Shown here piece after piece: positions 22,951-34,438 of a stretch of DNA of 36,445 nt. The DNA is from an uncultured Pseudomonadota bacterium. GTDB taxonomy: Bacteria; Pseudomonadota; Alphaproteobacteria; Rs-D84. Position numbers and translations under genes: made by a program. The DNA lies in assembly GCA_902774305.1 (NCBI GenBank), contig CACYHY010000017.1, positions 1 to 36,445 on the forward strand, read 5' to 3'. Every line of letters starts with the position of its first letter. Within the stretch, counting starts at the first letter, position 1. Under the pieces are notes generated by a model. It ran no database searches. It was not told where the DNA came from and saw only the letters and a list, made by a program, of their open reading frames with translations.

Positions 22951-25461
22951 TTAATCATTTATAATACCTTTGCCGAACATTTTTTTTATAAATAATTTTT
23001 CTTGTTTTTCTTTGTTTTCTTTTTTTTCTTGCTCATGCGCAGCACGTTCAGCATCACGTTTATTTAACACATTAATAATACCGTCTTTGAATTTATTTGT
23101 TTTTTCTTTTGATATTTCAACAGAATTTTCTACTTTTTTGTTGTGCTCTTTATCCACAGCCCGTCCAAGTCTTTCATCAAAATTCACGACCTTTTCTACC
23201 GCATTATAAACCCCTTTATAGAGTTTTGCCACTGGTTTTGAAATCATACCAATTTGTTGTGCCTCACGCAACTCTTCTTCAAATTCACGTTTATTGTCCG
23301 CAGGACTTTGCACAATATCTTTTGCCGTCATATCACGTTGTTGTTCTATTTTTTCCTCACGTTTTTTACCAATCGCTTTAAAATCAGCTATAAATTTATC
23401 TTTATCGTGTTCAGATTTACCGTATTGACCCGACAACAATTGTTTATATTGATTGGCCATACTTTGTGAAATAACTCCGTCACGCGCAGAACTTGATATA
23501 TATTTAGTAAATTTATCTATTTCATAATTAGCCTCGCCAACATTTTCTCCATCCAGAGCTTTTCTATAATTATCTATAAATTCCTGCATCTTGCCAGAGA
23601 ACTCTTCCCTAAGATCTTTTTCTACTGATCGCCCCATATTAAACATACCAAATTTTGCTTTTGGATCTTTGGTTTTTTCTGGTTCAGACATTACAGTTTT
23701 TTTACCCTGTTTATCTGCGATTTTATCTTGCTGTTGCATTTCATAATCTAATTTTCTTTTATCATCGGCAACACTTTGCACAATATCTTTGGCTTTTTCT
23801 GGACGCTGTTGCGGCATTTGTCCTTTATTAACAATTTCATTCAAAGATTTCACCGCATCTTCATGCAAATGAACAGAAAACGCCCCACTTTGCACTTCTC
23901 GCAATGGTCGTCTTAATTCATCTGCCACATCGTTAGAAATCACCCCAGCTTTTGCTGCGGCATTAATTTCATTTGCCAATTCAACAAATGAACGCGATGT
24001 ATCCTTGAAAGATTTTCTTTCCACCGCATCAGTGTATTTTTGTATTGCTTTTTTCACAGAATCCATGCTTGGTGTCAAATGTCCACCATCTGCTTTAACC
24101 TGTTCTTCGGGCAATTTGCGTTTATCATCAGCAGGCTTTTTATCTTCTGTTTTTTGTGGTTCTTGTTTTTTTACACTTTGCTTGTCCGCCACTTTATCTT
24201 GTTGTTGCAACTCTTCCGGCAATTTGCGTTTATCATCAGATTGACTTTGCACAACATCCTGTGCGCTCATTTCGCGTTGTTGAACAATCGTTTGTTCTTT
24301 TGCATCTTTTGTATCACTTAAAAAATCATCTACACCTTGTTGTAATTTATCTAAATCATGCCAAACATCTTCAAAAGTAGCACTAATAGATTCTAAATAT
24401 GGCTTAATTTGTGCCATTTCATCCATAGCCTTGTCAAAATCATACTTAAATTTTTCTTTATCAAAATCTTGATTCAAATCATCAACCAATGGTTTTAATA
24501 TAGATGCCACCTGGGCATTTCCTTGTGCTGTCTTCTCTACCCCTTCTGAGCGCATTTCTGAATAGCCCAACGCTTTTTCATATCTTTTTGTAATATTTTC
24601 CTTTAATTTGTTAATTTCTTTTATTTCTTCTTCCGATAAATTATTTTCTTGCCTTTTATCATATTCATCGGCTTTGGCTTTTGCATTTGCATCAATTTTT
24701 TGATTTGCTTCTTTTATGCCATGTACAATATTTTTAACAGCATTACCTATATTCTGGCCCAACACAGCGGCATCTTCAACAATACTTTTACTTTGTGGTT
24801 TTGCCGCCTCGCTTTTTTCTAGACCTTCTTTTTCTTTTCCATCTTTTGACAATGCATTTTGTAACGCTTTATTAAATTCACTAATTTTATCATTACACAA
24901 CTGTTCATTGAATATATTATCTTTAATTTCTGTCAAAGGCTTTAATATTTCTTCTGCAGTTTCACGCGAAATTTTTTGTTCTTCTAAGCCTTGTGTAATT
25001 GCATCGCCAACCTTGCACAACGCATCCACAGATTTCAATGGGCCGGCACTATTGTATGATTGCAAAAACTCATTCATTTGAAGTTGCAATTCCTGCAATA
25101 CAGCTTTGTCATCTTTATTATCTTGCCAGTATATTGAATATCCCATACTCCCCAATGATTTTTCTAATTTTTTATCAGCCACACCAACATCTTGTTCATA
25201 ATTATTATTCAACTTTAATAATTCTTGAACTGTTTCATTTGGTTCATATCTAAACCTATCAATTAAATTCCAATACTGATTAACCATTTGTTTTGATAAT
25301 GGTTTTTGACCATCACTTTCCGCATCTTCTAACTCAAACCGCAATGCATTAAAAGCAGCCATAGATTCATCACTATACAGTGTGCCTTCTTGTTCTAAAA
25401 CATTTCGTAATTGCACAATTCTTTGATGTAAATTATCTAACACTTCCAAAGTTCTTTTCAT
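22951..25461 (-). CDS. Large helical repeat protein, unknown function
   Basis: The protein has 836 aa, almost entirely hydrophilic helix, with no signal peptide or membrane segment. A helical unit recurs, recognised by words such as AKAGVISNDVADELRRPL, ARDGVISQSMANQYKQLL and EQKISRETAEEILKPL. Three linker motifs of the form A-x-D-I/V-VQS-xx-D-D/N-KR occur at regular intervals. The C-terminus is a basic coiled coil (about 760-836). The start is ATG at 25461 with GGGAGCTACCTT upstream. It lies after gyrB behind a strong terminator-like hairpin and leads the operon with the JAMM-like and glycosylase genes. Confidence 0.75.
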   Translation of the reverse strand: MKRTLEVLDNLHQRIVQLRNVLEQEGTLYSDESMAAFNALRFELEDAESDGQKPLSKQMVNQYWNLIDRFRYEPNETVQELLKLNNNYEQDVGVADKKLEKSLGSMGYSIYWQDNKDDKAVLQELQLQMNEFLQSYNSAGPLKSVDALCKVGDAITQGLEEQKISRETAEEILKPLTEIKDNIFNEQLCNDKISEFNKALQNALSKDGKEKEGLEKSEAAKPQSKSIVEDAAVLGQNIGNAVKNIVHGIKEANQKIDANAKAKADEYDKRQENNLSEEEIKEINKLKENITKRYEKALGYSEMRSEGVEKTAQGNAQVASILKPLVDDLNQDFDKEKFKYDFDKAMDEMAQIKPYLESISATFEDVWHDLDKLQQGVDDFLSDTKDAKEQTIVQQREMSAQDVVQSQSDDKRKLPEELQQQDKVADKQSVKKQEPQKTEDKKPADDKRKLPEEQVKADGGHLTPSMDSVKKAIQKYTDAVERKSFKDTSRSFVELANEINAAAKAGVISNDVADELRRPLREVQSGAFSVHLHEDAVKSLNEIVNKGQMPQQRPEKAKDIVQSVADDKRKLDYEMQQQDKIADKQGKKTVMSEPEKTKDPKAKFGMFNMGRSVEKDLREEFSGKMQEFIDNYRKALDGENVGEANYEIDKFTKYISSSARDGVISQSMANQYKQLLSGQYGKSEHDKDKFIADFKAIGKKREEKIEQQRDMTAKDIVQSPADNKREFEEELREAQQIGMISKPVAKLYKGVYNAVEKVVNFDERLGRAVDKEHNKKVENSVEISKEKTNKFKDGIINVLNKRDAERAAHEQEKKENKEKQEKLFIKKMFGKGIIND
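23291..24262 (-). repeat. Three copies of a VQS-DDKR linker motif, about 470 nt apart
   Basis: Copies lie near 24262-24229 (DVVQSQSDDKRKL), 23795-23758 (DIVQSVADDKRKL) and 23325-23291 (DIVQSPADNKREF), with a partial copy DDKRKLPEE near 24132-24112. The spacing of about 156 residues implies duplication of a helical-domain-plus-linker unit. Confidence 0.7.
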
Positions 25462-25481
25462 AAGGTAGCTCCCTTTCCTTT

Positions 25482-27903
<2,422 letters not shown>

Positions 27904-27921
27904 TTAAAAATCCTTTCTTTT

Positions 27922-27960
27922 TGCTATGAAAAACATAGCATTTTGTGCTATAATTATCAA
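27922..27960. promoter_or_regulatory. Divergent promoters gyrB / HTH gene with an inverted repeat
   Basis: Leftward for gyrB: TTGATA (27960-27955), 17 nt, TATGTT (27937-27932) with an upstream TGC. Rightward: extended -10 TGCTATAAT (27946-27954). A 7-bp inverted repeat TGCTATG-AAAAA-CATAGCA (27922-27940) covers the gyrB -10 box. It could be an operator, possibly for the HTH-like protein beside it, or an RNA hairpin in the gyrB leader. Confidence 0.5.
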
Positions 27961-27987
27961 GGAAAAAGGTAAAAAAAAGGGCGAAAA

Positions 27988-28302
27988 ATGAAATCTGTTC
28001 GTAATAAATTTGCGACACGTGAACAAAAAGAACACATGGTATGTGTTGGCGATGCATTTAATCCCGTAAAATCATACACAAAGGCGGATTTTATGTCCCC
28101 ATCAAATGTTGCTGAAAAGTTCAATATTTCACGTGACGCGGCCAAAAAATTAATGCAAAAGGCAAAAACATACGATGAATCTTTTGTCTTGAACGGGCAC
28201 AGGGCGCCAATTATAGTAAAACTTAGCAAGACCAGTGGCCTATATTTGCATCCAATGGCGATTGATGCCTTCCAAGAATACTTACAAAAACAAAGGATAT
28301 AA
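27988..28302 (+). CDS. Small helix-turn-helix-like protein
   Basis: The protein has 104 aa and is basic. Residues about 36-60 (SPSNVAEKFNISRDAAKKLM) look like a helix-turn-helix. The rest (APIIVKLSKTSGLYLHP) is short and unassigned. AAGGGCG precedes ATG. It is 4 nt ahead of the RusA-like gene and is probably co-transcribed. DNA binding is inferred from the HTH-like pattern only. Confidence 0.6.
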   Translation: MKSVRNKFATREQKEHMVCVGDAFNPVKSYTKADFMSPSNVAEKFNISRDAAKKLMQKAKTYDESFVLNGHRAPIIVKLSKTSGLYLHPMAIDAFQEYLQKQRI

Positions 28303-28306
28303 AACA

Positions 28307-28876
28307 ATGAAATTCAAATTAATTTATTTTGGAGATATTTTTGTTAATCCAAAAAAACGCGCTCAGCATATTGCTGATATTCGTATGCAATTCCATCCAC
28401 AATTAAAACGTTTAGTAGAACACAGTCCATGGGATAACCTAACAAAATATATGCTGCCAAACGCATCTAAAAGCCCATTAATAACACGTCATGTTGGTGG
28501 TATAGATTGGAACCCAATTATCAGTCCAAACCTGAATATGATTGCAGAATTGGATATTTTAATGATGCATCCAGAAATCGTTGGTGTTGCACACTCTGAT
28601 ATCGATAACCGTGTTAAAACGCTTATGGACGGTTTGCGTTGCCCACAAAATGAGCACGAAATTGGCGGAAATACACCAACTGATGTTGGGCCAATTTATA
28701 CACTTTTGGATGACGATCATTTGGTAACAAAATTAACAGTGAATACCAGCCATTTGCTGGCTCAAGATATGTTTCCAAAACACCTTAAATCATCACCAGA
28801 TTCGATATTTATGCTGATTGATGTAAATGTTCGTGTTACAACTGGAACTTTAGAAAACTTACCGTTTATGGTATAA
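28307..28876 (+). CDS. RusA-like putative Holliday-junction endonuclease
   Basis: The protein has 189 aa from the ATG at 28307 (SD AAAGGAT). The segment SDIDNRVKTLMDGL (97-110) matches the RusA core D-x-D-N-x-x-K, and a second acidic cluster LLDDDHLV (133-140) fits the later catalytic Asp. RusA cleaves four-way DNA junctions and is often phage-derived. No other phage gene is nearby, except that the small HTH-like gene in front could be part of an old phage remnant. Confidence 0.55.
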   Translation: MKFKLIYFGDIFVNPKKRAQHIADIRMQFHPQLKRLVEHSPWDNLTKYMLPNASKSPLITRHVGGIDWNPIISPNLNMIAELDILMMHPEIVGVAHSDIDNRVKTLMDGLRCPQNEHEIGGNTPTDVGPIYTLLDDDHLVTKLTVNTSHLLAQDMFPKHLKSSPDSIFMLIDVNVRVTTGTLENLPFMV

Positions 28877-28888
28877 ACAAAAAATATA

Positions 28889-28918
28889 AAAAACACCGGC
28901 GAATGCCGGTTTTTTTTA
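28889..28918 (+). terminator. Terminator after the RusA-like gene
   Basis: Hairpin ACCGGC-GAAT-GCCGGT (28895-28910) followed by eight T. Confidence 0.88.
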
Positions 28919-28931
28919 TAACACAAATTCA

Positions 28932-28966
28932 ATAAAAACAGCGGACATTTCTGTCCGCCATTTTTA
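28932..28966. terminator. Second terminator between convergent genes
   Basis: Hairpin GCGGACA-TTTC-TGTCCGC (28941-28958) has T-rich tails on both strands; it mainly serves the leftward gene ending at 28967. Confidence 0.78.
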
Positions 28967-30175
28967 TTATAATTCACTCGCAGTAATTTGCGACATTTGT
29001 TCAATAATTTTCTTACGTTCAAACATACCTGCTTTTTCTAATTTTTCTGTTGCCTTGGTAAATTCGGACACTGTATTTTGTGCCTTCACCTTGGCATTTC
29101 TTTCTTTTGATAATTCTTGGTTTAATCTTTCGATTTCATTCTTTAAGCGTTCAATTTCCGCTTTATCTGAATCCACCCTTTGGTGCAACCCATCATTTTC
29201 CAAAGAAAGATTTTTATTTTCTTCCTTAATTTTTGTATTTTCATTCACTAAATCGATATTTTTCTTTTCCAATGTATCTTCATACGTTGTCACATAATGT
29301 TGATCACCAGAACCTATAATTTTATCAAAATTATATTTATCCATAACAAGTTTTGCCAATTGGTTTAACCTATTGTGAAATTCATCTGATTTTTTACGGT
29401 CTTTATTTGCCAAAGATTGTAACGCCTGGGCATAAACTGGATTTGAAGACTCTGAACCACGTGCCACATTAATAACCTCAGACGGATACCAGGTAAGATT
29501 TTTTACAGAATTAGCATCCGGAATATCTCTGGACATTTCTTTATCCAACATTTCATCAGTTTTAGCAATAACATCATTTACAATTTTTTCTGCTTCTTCT
29601 GGTGTTTCAACCCAATAAATCAATTCAGATAAATCTGTCAATGTTGCATTTGGGTTATTTGCCAACATAAACACCATATCCTTGAACAAAGGTATATATT
29701 TTCTACCATCAGTTTCGTATCTGTATGCACTTGGTCGCATATATCGAAGATTAGATTTCAAAAATGTTATCGCGTTATATACCAAATCTTGGTCCTGCAT
29801 TTTTTTCACACGATTTAAAAACATTTGCAAATATGTAACATTATCATAATAACTTGATGATCCGCTGGTCTTTGGATCAAACACTTGTTCTGCAACAAAA
29901 TGAACAGTATTTACAATATCTTGTTGTGCCGAAGAACGATCGCGCGCAACCTCCATCATTTTTAGTATTTCCAACACAGATTCCGGCAACTGATCTTCAG
30001 GATAATTATTTGTAAAACTAATGCTTTTTAATTTGTCATCATATAAAAACACACTAACCGCAGATTCCCAAAAACGTCTAAAACCAGATGGATATACATT
30101 ACTCCAATTGTTATTTTTTACCAAATCCATATATGCGCGTAAAAACGTTTCTAAATTAAAAAAATTTTCAGCCAC
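28967..30175 (-). CDS. Coiled-coil protein of unknown function
   Basis: The protein has 402 aa. The start is GTG at 30175 with AAAGGAG upstream, and an extended -10 TGGTATAAT lies at 30210-30202. The first 270 residues are helical and soluble. About 285-375 is a regular coiled coil (LVNENTKIKEENKNLSLEND and so on), followed by a short helical tail. No signal peptide is seen. It is bracketed by terminators, so it is a single-gene unit. I do not recognise the family. Confidence 0.75.
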   Translation of the reverse strand: MAENFFNLETFLRAYMDLVKNNNWSNVYPSGFRRFWESAVSVFLYDDKLKSISFTNNYPEDQLPESVLEILKMMEVARDRSSAQQDIVNTVHFVAEQVFDPKTSGSSSYYDNVTYLQMFLNRVKKMQDQDLVYNAITFLKSNLRYMRPSAYRYETDGRKYIPLFKDMVFMLANNPNATLTDLSELIYWVETPEEAEKIVNDVIAKTDEMLDKEMSRDIPDANSVKNLTWYPSEVINVARGSESSNPVYAQALQSLANKDRKKSDEFHNRLNQLAKLVMDKYNFDKIIGSGDQHYVTTYEDTLEKKNIDLVNENTKIKEENKNLSLENDGLHQRVDSDKAEIERLKNEIERLNQELSKERNAKVKAQNTVSEFTKATEKLEKAGMFERKKIIEQMSQITASEL

Positions 30176-30201
30176 CAGAATCTCCTTTTATTTATAAAAG
30201 T

Positions 30202-30210
30202 ATTATACCA
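30202..30210 (-). promoter_or_regulatory. Extended -10 promoter of the coiled-coil gene
   Basis: TGGTATAAT on the minus strand, about 27 nt ahead of the GTG start. It leaves a leader containing the AGGAG ribosome site. Confidence 0.5.
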
Positions 30211-30251
30211 TAAATCCACGTAAAATAAAAATAAATTATTCCTGCGTTCCA

Positions 30252-30284
30252 AGAAAAAATCCCGATAAAATCGGGATTTTTTTT
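30252..30284 (-). terminator. Terminator after the outer-membrane protein gene
   Basis: Hairpin ATCCCGA-TAAAA-TCGGGAT (30259-30277), with a T run on the minus strand and another on the plus strand. Confidence 0.85.
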
Positions 30285-30921
30285 AGAATATATATCTTAT
30301 ACCTATGTTCATATTAAACAAACCTTCAACATCCTTTTCTGCGGCATAAAAATAGCGCGCACTAATATACCCCTCATGATTACCTATTTTAACATTATAC
30401 GCCAATTTAAAGACCGCAGCCAAACCATCATCTTTTTCATCCACTGGTCTTAATCCACCGGCGGTCACCCCCAACGACGTTGGTGCTATATATAATCTTT
30501 CTGTTATATTCGCAACACCCAATCCGACAACGATATCCTGACGGTTTTCATATCTGCCATCTATACGGATATAGTTATCAAATACAGCGCTTATCGTTGA
30601 AAATCCAATCTTGGAATAAGAAATGTATGGTTTATAATTACTATTAATTTCTGTTTTTGCATCAAACATATAATCATACGCCGCTGTAATACCAGCATTA
30701 TATACATTATATGTTAAAAACCTTACACCAAAATCGGCCCCCATACCAAAGTATGAACTTTGCACATCCCAAATGCCGTCTTTTTCTGTACTTCTTAAAT
30801 CATCACCCATCACAAGTCCGGTAACACCAACATTTGCACCTACAAATAAATTCAATTCATAAGCCAAACTTTGACCCGATAAAACAAATAAACATCCAAT
30901 AGCAAATAAAATTCTTTTCAT
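30283..30921 (-). CDS. Outer-membrane beta-barrel protein
   Basis: The protein has 212 aa. A signal peptide ending near ...GQSLA (about 1-20) is followed by alternating strands with aromatic girdles. The C-terminus MNIGIRYIF ends in Phe, the usual signal for the BAM complex. The size suggests an eight-stranded, porin- or OmpA-type barrel with no obvious enzyme motif. The SD is AAAGGAA. It lies 60 nt downstream of pilR and may belong to the pilus operon or have its own promoter in the gap. Confidence 0.75.
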   Translation of the reverse strand: MKRILFAIGCLFVLSGQSLAYELNLFVGANVGVTGLVMGDDLRSTEKDGIWDVQSSYFGMGADFGVRFLTYNVYNAGITAAYDYMFDAKTEINSNYKPYISYSKIGFSTISAVFDNYIRIDGRYENRQDIVVGLGVANITERLYIAPTSLGVTAGGLRPVDEKDDGLAAVFKLAYNVKIGNHEGYISARYFYAAEKDVEGLFNMNIGIRYIF

Positions 30922-30981
30922 TTCCTTTCCCTAATATTTTATAGATATATTTTACCTTATTTAGATAAAAAAATCAAAACT

Positions 30982-32052
30982 TTAAGATAACATCATAGTA
31001 ATTTGATCTTGCATCTGGAATGTTGCCAAAACAACCCAAGCAATAATTGCCGACACCAACAAAATACCAATACTATTTAATGCACTTGATATAGATTCCA
31101 TTTTTCGCACAGAATTTTGCAAATAATCATTTGCCACTTTGGAAATATTATCACCAAAATCGTTCATTTCTGAATAAATAGTTAAATCACCTATGATTTC
31201 AGCATTTGGAAAATTGCGACCAGTTTTAGACAAAGCCACACCCAAATTATCACCGTTCGCAATGTAATGCAGAGTAGATTCCAATATATTCCTTAAATAT
31301 TTATTAGAATTATCAGCCAATATACGCATTGCATCTGGCATAGCAATACCAGCCTGAATCATCGCAGATAATGACATTAACCACCCCACAGACACATTTA
31401 TTTTATAAATACTCCATGGTGCAATATCATCAAACAAAGTTCGCACCCAACCAGTCCAATTTGCCAAACTGACCCACACAAAGAAACACAAAACAACAAA
31501 AGCAGCCACAATAATATGCCAATAATTCATAGAAAATTCAGACACAATTATTAATAAATTGGCAGCCCCAGTCCACACAACATTTGGACCTGCAACTGAT
31601 GCCAATGGTGGAATTAAATAAGCACCAACCATAACAATAATAGCAAATGTTAAAACCAACAAAAACAACGGATACGCGATTGCGCTTCGCATAGCGCGTT
31701 TAATTTTGGTTGTTCCGTTCACAACCGTTTCAACATTTTCCAACGCAACAACCAAATCCGCAACATTAGCAGATGTTACCAACAATGTTTCTTCTTGTGG
31801 CAACCATCCACGTGTTGCATCAGAAAAACTCATTCCTTGTTCTAAATTTTTCTGCCATTCACGCATAGCAATAGCATAAGGTTCGTCAGGTTTTTTACCA
31901 TTATTAGATTCTATTTGCTCAATACGACTTAATGCATCCATTAATGAAAAATTATTACGCAAAAGCGAGGCTAACTTTCTTATCAAAGCCAACCGCTTTT
32001 CTGTGTTCATTTTGAACACCATTTTTGCATATAATAATTCTAAATGTTCCAT
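30982..32052 (-). CDS. pilR: Type IVb pilus inner-membrane protein (PilR/GspF family)
   Basis: The protein has 356 aa: two GspF-type cytoplasmic helical domains and three membrane segments (about 123-149, 176-196 and 322-350). GspF/PilC/PilR proteins form the platform that couples the ATPase to pilin assembly. The paired motifs LEQGMSFSDA and IQAGIAMPDAMRIL, with the repeated LA..L..AI pattern, are typical. It follows pilQ by 3 nt in the order found on plasmid R64. A later start at residue 15 (MNTEKRL) is possible. Confidence 0.82.
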   Translation of the reverse strand: MEHLELLYAKMVFKMNTEKRLALIRKLASLLRNNFSLMDALSRIEQIESNNGKKPDEPYAIAMREWQKNLEQGMSFSDATRGWLPQEETLLVTSANVADLVVALENVETVVNGTTKIKRAMRSAIAYPLFLLVLTFAIIVMVGAYLIPPLASVAGPNVVWTGAANLLIIVSEFSMNYWHIIVAAFVVLCFFVWVSLANWTGWVRTLFDDIAPWSIYKINVSVGWLMSLSAMIQAGIAMPDAMRILADNSNKYLRNILESTLHYIANGDNLGVALSKTGRNFPNAEIIGDLTIYSEMNDFGDNISKVANDYLQNSVRKMESISSALNSIGILLVSAIIAWVVLATFQMQDQITMMLS

Positions 32053-32055
32053 GGT

Positions 32056-33681
32056 TTAATATTCCCCTGGCCTATCCAATAAACCAACCCAACGTTCTAA
32101 TTCATCAACACCAATTATTCCCTTTAACATCAATTCAGCCGCAGCCTCTTTCAATGTTCTGCCATCCATTTCTTCTAACCAGTATTTTGTTGCCATATCT
32201 GTATTTCCAGACAACGCAAGACGTAAAAATTCGCTATTGGTAATAATAATCTCACCAGCCTTGATACGTCCTATTGTGCCCGTCCCATTACATTCACTGC
32301 AACCAGGTCCTTTGATAAACGTTTGCTTTAATCCAATTTTTCCAAACGCATCCATAACACGATTATATGCTGGGTGTTCTGGGTGATTTGCCAGCGGTTC
32401 ACGACAATGCGGACACAGCTTTTTGAACAAACGCATTGAAATCAAACCACGCATCAAAGTCTCTTCTTTTAACTTGAATGCTTCGACACCCATATCCAAC
32501 AAACGTGTCAATGCCGCCATAGCAGAATTAGCATGCAAAGTTGTCCAAACATTATGACCAGACAATGCACCACGCACAGTCAATTGCGCCGCCGCCAATG
32601 TTCTGATTTCACCGACCATCAATGTATCAGGGTCACTACGCAACGCAGCAGCCAATGCTTCTGTATATTTTTCATCGCGTTGCTCTTCGTTCATAGCATT
32701 AACCACAGGCATTTGATGCGCACCGAAAATCTTTTGTTCAACAGGATTTTCCACAGTAATCATATTAATTTCATAATTGCGTTCTTTTAACATCAACGAC
32801 ATATTGCGTACCAAAGTCGTAGATTTACCAGAACTGGTCGGACCCGCAACAATTACCAATCCTGTTGGATATGAACGCATACGTTCTAATAAAACACGTT
32901 CGTATTCACCGAATTCTTGTTCTGTTTTTATACCTTCGGATGGGTTATCATACAACAAACGCATAACAACATAACGCGTTCCAAAAGCAATCGGATTAAA
33001 TTGCATACGGATACTGGTAACACCTTCGGGTAAAAACAAATCTTTTGTTCCACGAAGTGGTGTACGTCCATCTTTTTGTGCAGCCTGATATTCATTTTGC
33101 GCATAGTTTGAATTAGATATATCAGCCGATGCAAATGCCGCACGCACAAAAGATTCACCCCACGCAGAATTATATTCCAACACAGGTTGCATACTGCCAT
33201 CTATACGGAAATAAATTGTTGTTTGATCTGCGACTTCTATATGAACATCAGACACTTTCTGGGCAGCCGCACGCGCAATAATATCAACAAAATCCTTTTG
33301 CATCTGATTATCATAATCAGCACGTGCACGCCCACCACCAATACGTTCCTCGTATGCTTTGTATATAGCCGAAACCAGACCCAAATCAGAATAAAAAGGA
33401 ATACGGCACGGCATATTGCGTTCTTTTAACAAATCTAGAAACGCCAACACGCGTCCATCGTATTTATGAGTTCTGGAAATAATAATTTCACCACCAGAAA
33501 AATATGCAATCAAACTTTGGACATCACGCGACAATTCCATTCTGGCACCGGTTGTGGTCAACAACCGATTACCATTAGAATACAAATAATCCACAATTTC
33601 TTTTATTGCAGCATGCTCCATACCATCTGGTATAGATGGTTTTTGTGCAATCAAATCATTATCAACAGTATTTTTACTCAT
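32056..33681 (-). CDS. pilQ: Type IVb pilus assembly ATPase (PilQ/GspE family)
   Basis: The protein has 541 aa. It powers pilus extension. Walker A is GPTSSGKST (about 280-288). The Asp-box region reads VENPVE (Asn where Asp is common). Walker B is LMVGEIR (354-360) and the His box is TTLHAN (380-385). Four zinc-binding cysteines occur as CPHC (423, 426) and CSEC (461, 464). The name follows the R64/IncI scheme, where PilQ is the ATPase, not the secretin. It is 4 nt after pilP and 3 nt before pilR. Confidence 0.88.
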   Translation of the reverse strand: MSKNTVDNDLIAQKPSIPDGMEHAAIKEIVDYLYSNGNRLLTTTGARMELSRDVQSLIAYFSGGEIIISRTHKYDGRVLAFLDLLKERNMPCRIPFYSDLGLVSAIYKAYEERIGGGRARADYDNQMQKDFVDIIARAAAQKVSDVHIEVADQTTIYFRIDGSMQPVLEYNSAWGESFVRAAFASADISNSNYAQNEYQAAQKDGRTPLRGTKDLFLPEGVTSIRMQFNPIAFGTRYVVMRLLYDNPSEGIKTEQEFGEYERVLLERMRSYPTGLVIVAGPTSSGKSTTLVRNMSLMLKERNYEINMITVENPVEQKIFGAHQMPVVNAMNEEQRDEKYTEALAAALRSDPDTLMVGEIRTLAAAQLTVRGALSGHNVWTTLHANSAMAALTRLLDMGVEAFKLKEETLMRGLISMRLFKKLCPHCREPLANHPEHPAYNRVMDAFGKIGLKQTFIKGPGCSECNGTGTIGRIKAGEIIITNSEFLRLALSGNTDMATKYWLEEMDGRTLKEAAAELMLKGIIGVDELERWVGLLDRPGEY

Positions 33682-33685
33682 TTTA

Positions 33686-34438
33686 TTACCGACTTGATAT
33701 ATTCAAATTCTGGGTTTCACCGTCTTTGCTAAACACTACACCATCTTCCAAAGAAATAGATTTAACAGTAAATCCACTGATAACTTTTCCGACACTAACG
33801 CGTTTAGTTTGACCTGTTTCTAAATCAGATAAAGTTGCCTGCAATTGATCCCCTGCCCCCATAACATTTACCAATTTATACATAGAGGCAATATTTTCAT
33901 CTTCTTCATCTGTATCTTCTTTTGCAACTTTTTTGGATGAAGATTTTTTAGTTGTTTCTTGTTTATATTTTGTTGGAACCGTATCAGATTCAGCAGCCTC
34001 AGCCAAAGCACGTTTTTCTTGTTCAATTTTTGCAGCCTCGGCCTCTAATCTAGATTTTTCGTTTTGCAAAATTTGTTGTTCTTGTTCTGCACGACCAGAT
34101 AATGTGTCCATTTCCATCTGTAATTTAATTTTTTCAGCCGCCAATCTGTCCAAATCCAAATCCAATTGTGCACGTTCTTTTTCCAATTCCATCAGAACTT
34201 TTTCTTGTTCCAAATCTGTAATTTGCTGAAACACAGAACCATCAACATTATAATTTGCAACCGCAGACGCAGATAACATATCAGACGTATCTGTATCAGA
34301 AAACTCTTCGTCAGAATCAACGAAAGAAATATCTTCATCTAATTCATAATCATCATCTTCGGCATAACTTGTGTATGGAACAACACATATAGCCAAAGCC
34401 GCTAATAACAATCCAAATAATTTATTTTTATTTTGCAT
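33686..34438 (-). CDS. pilP: Type IVb pilus protein PilP
   Basis: The protein has 250 aa. A signal peptide (about 1-25, ending SYA) is followed by an acidic segment, a long coiled coil (about 75-150) and a low-complexity K/S stretch. A small C-terminal beta domain (about 185-250, with VSVGKVISGFTVKSIS) resembles the PilP fold, which links the inner-membrane platform to the secretin. The ATG lies 11 nt inside the end of pilO, suggesting coupled translation. Confidence 0.75.
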   Translation of the reverse strand: MQNKNKLFGLLLAALAICVVPYTSYAEDDDYELDEDISFVDSDEEFSDTDTSDMLSASAVANYNVDGSVFQQITDLEQEKVLMELEKERAQLDLDLDRLAAEKIKLQMEMDTLSGRAEQEQQILQNEKSRLEAEAAKIEQEKRALAEAAESDTVPTKYKQETTKKSSSKKVAKEDTDEEDENIASMYKLVNVMGAGDQLQATLSDLETGQTKRVSVGKVISGFTVKSISLEDGVVFSKDGETQNLNISSR

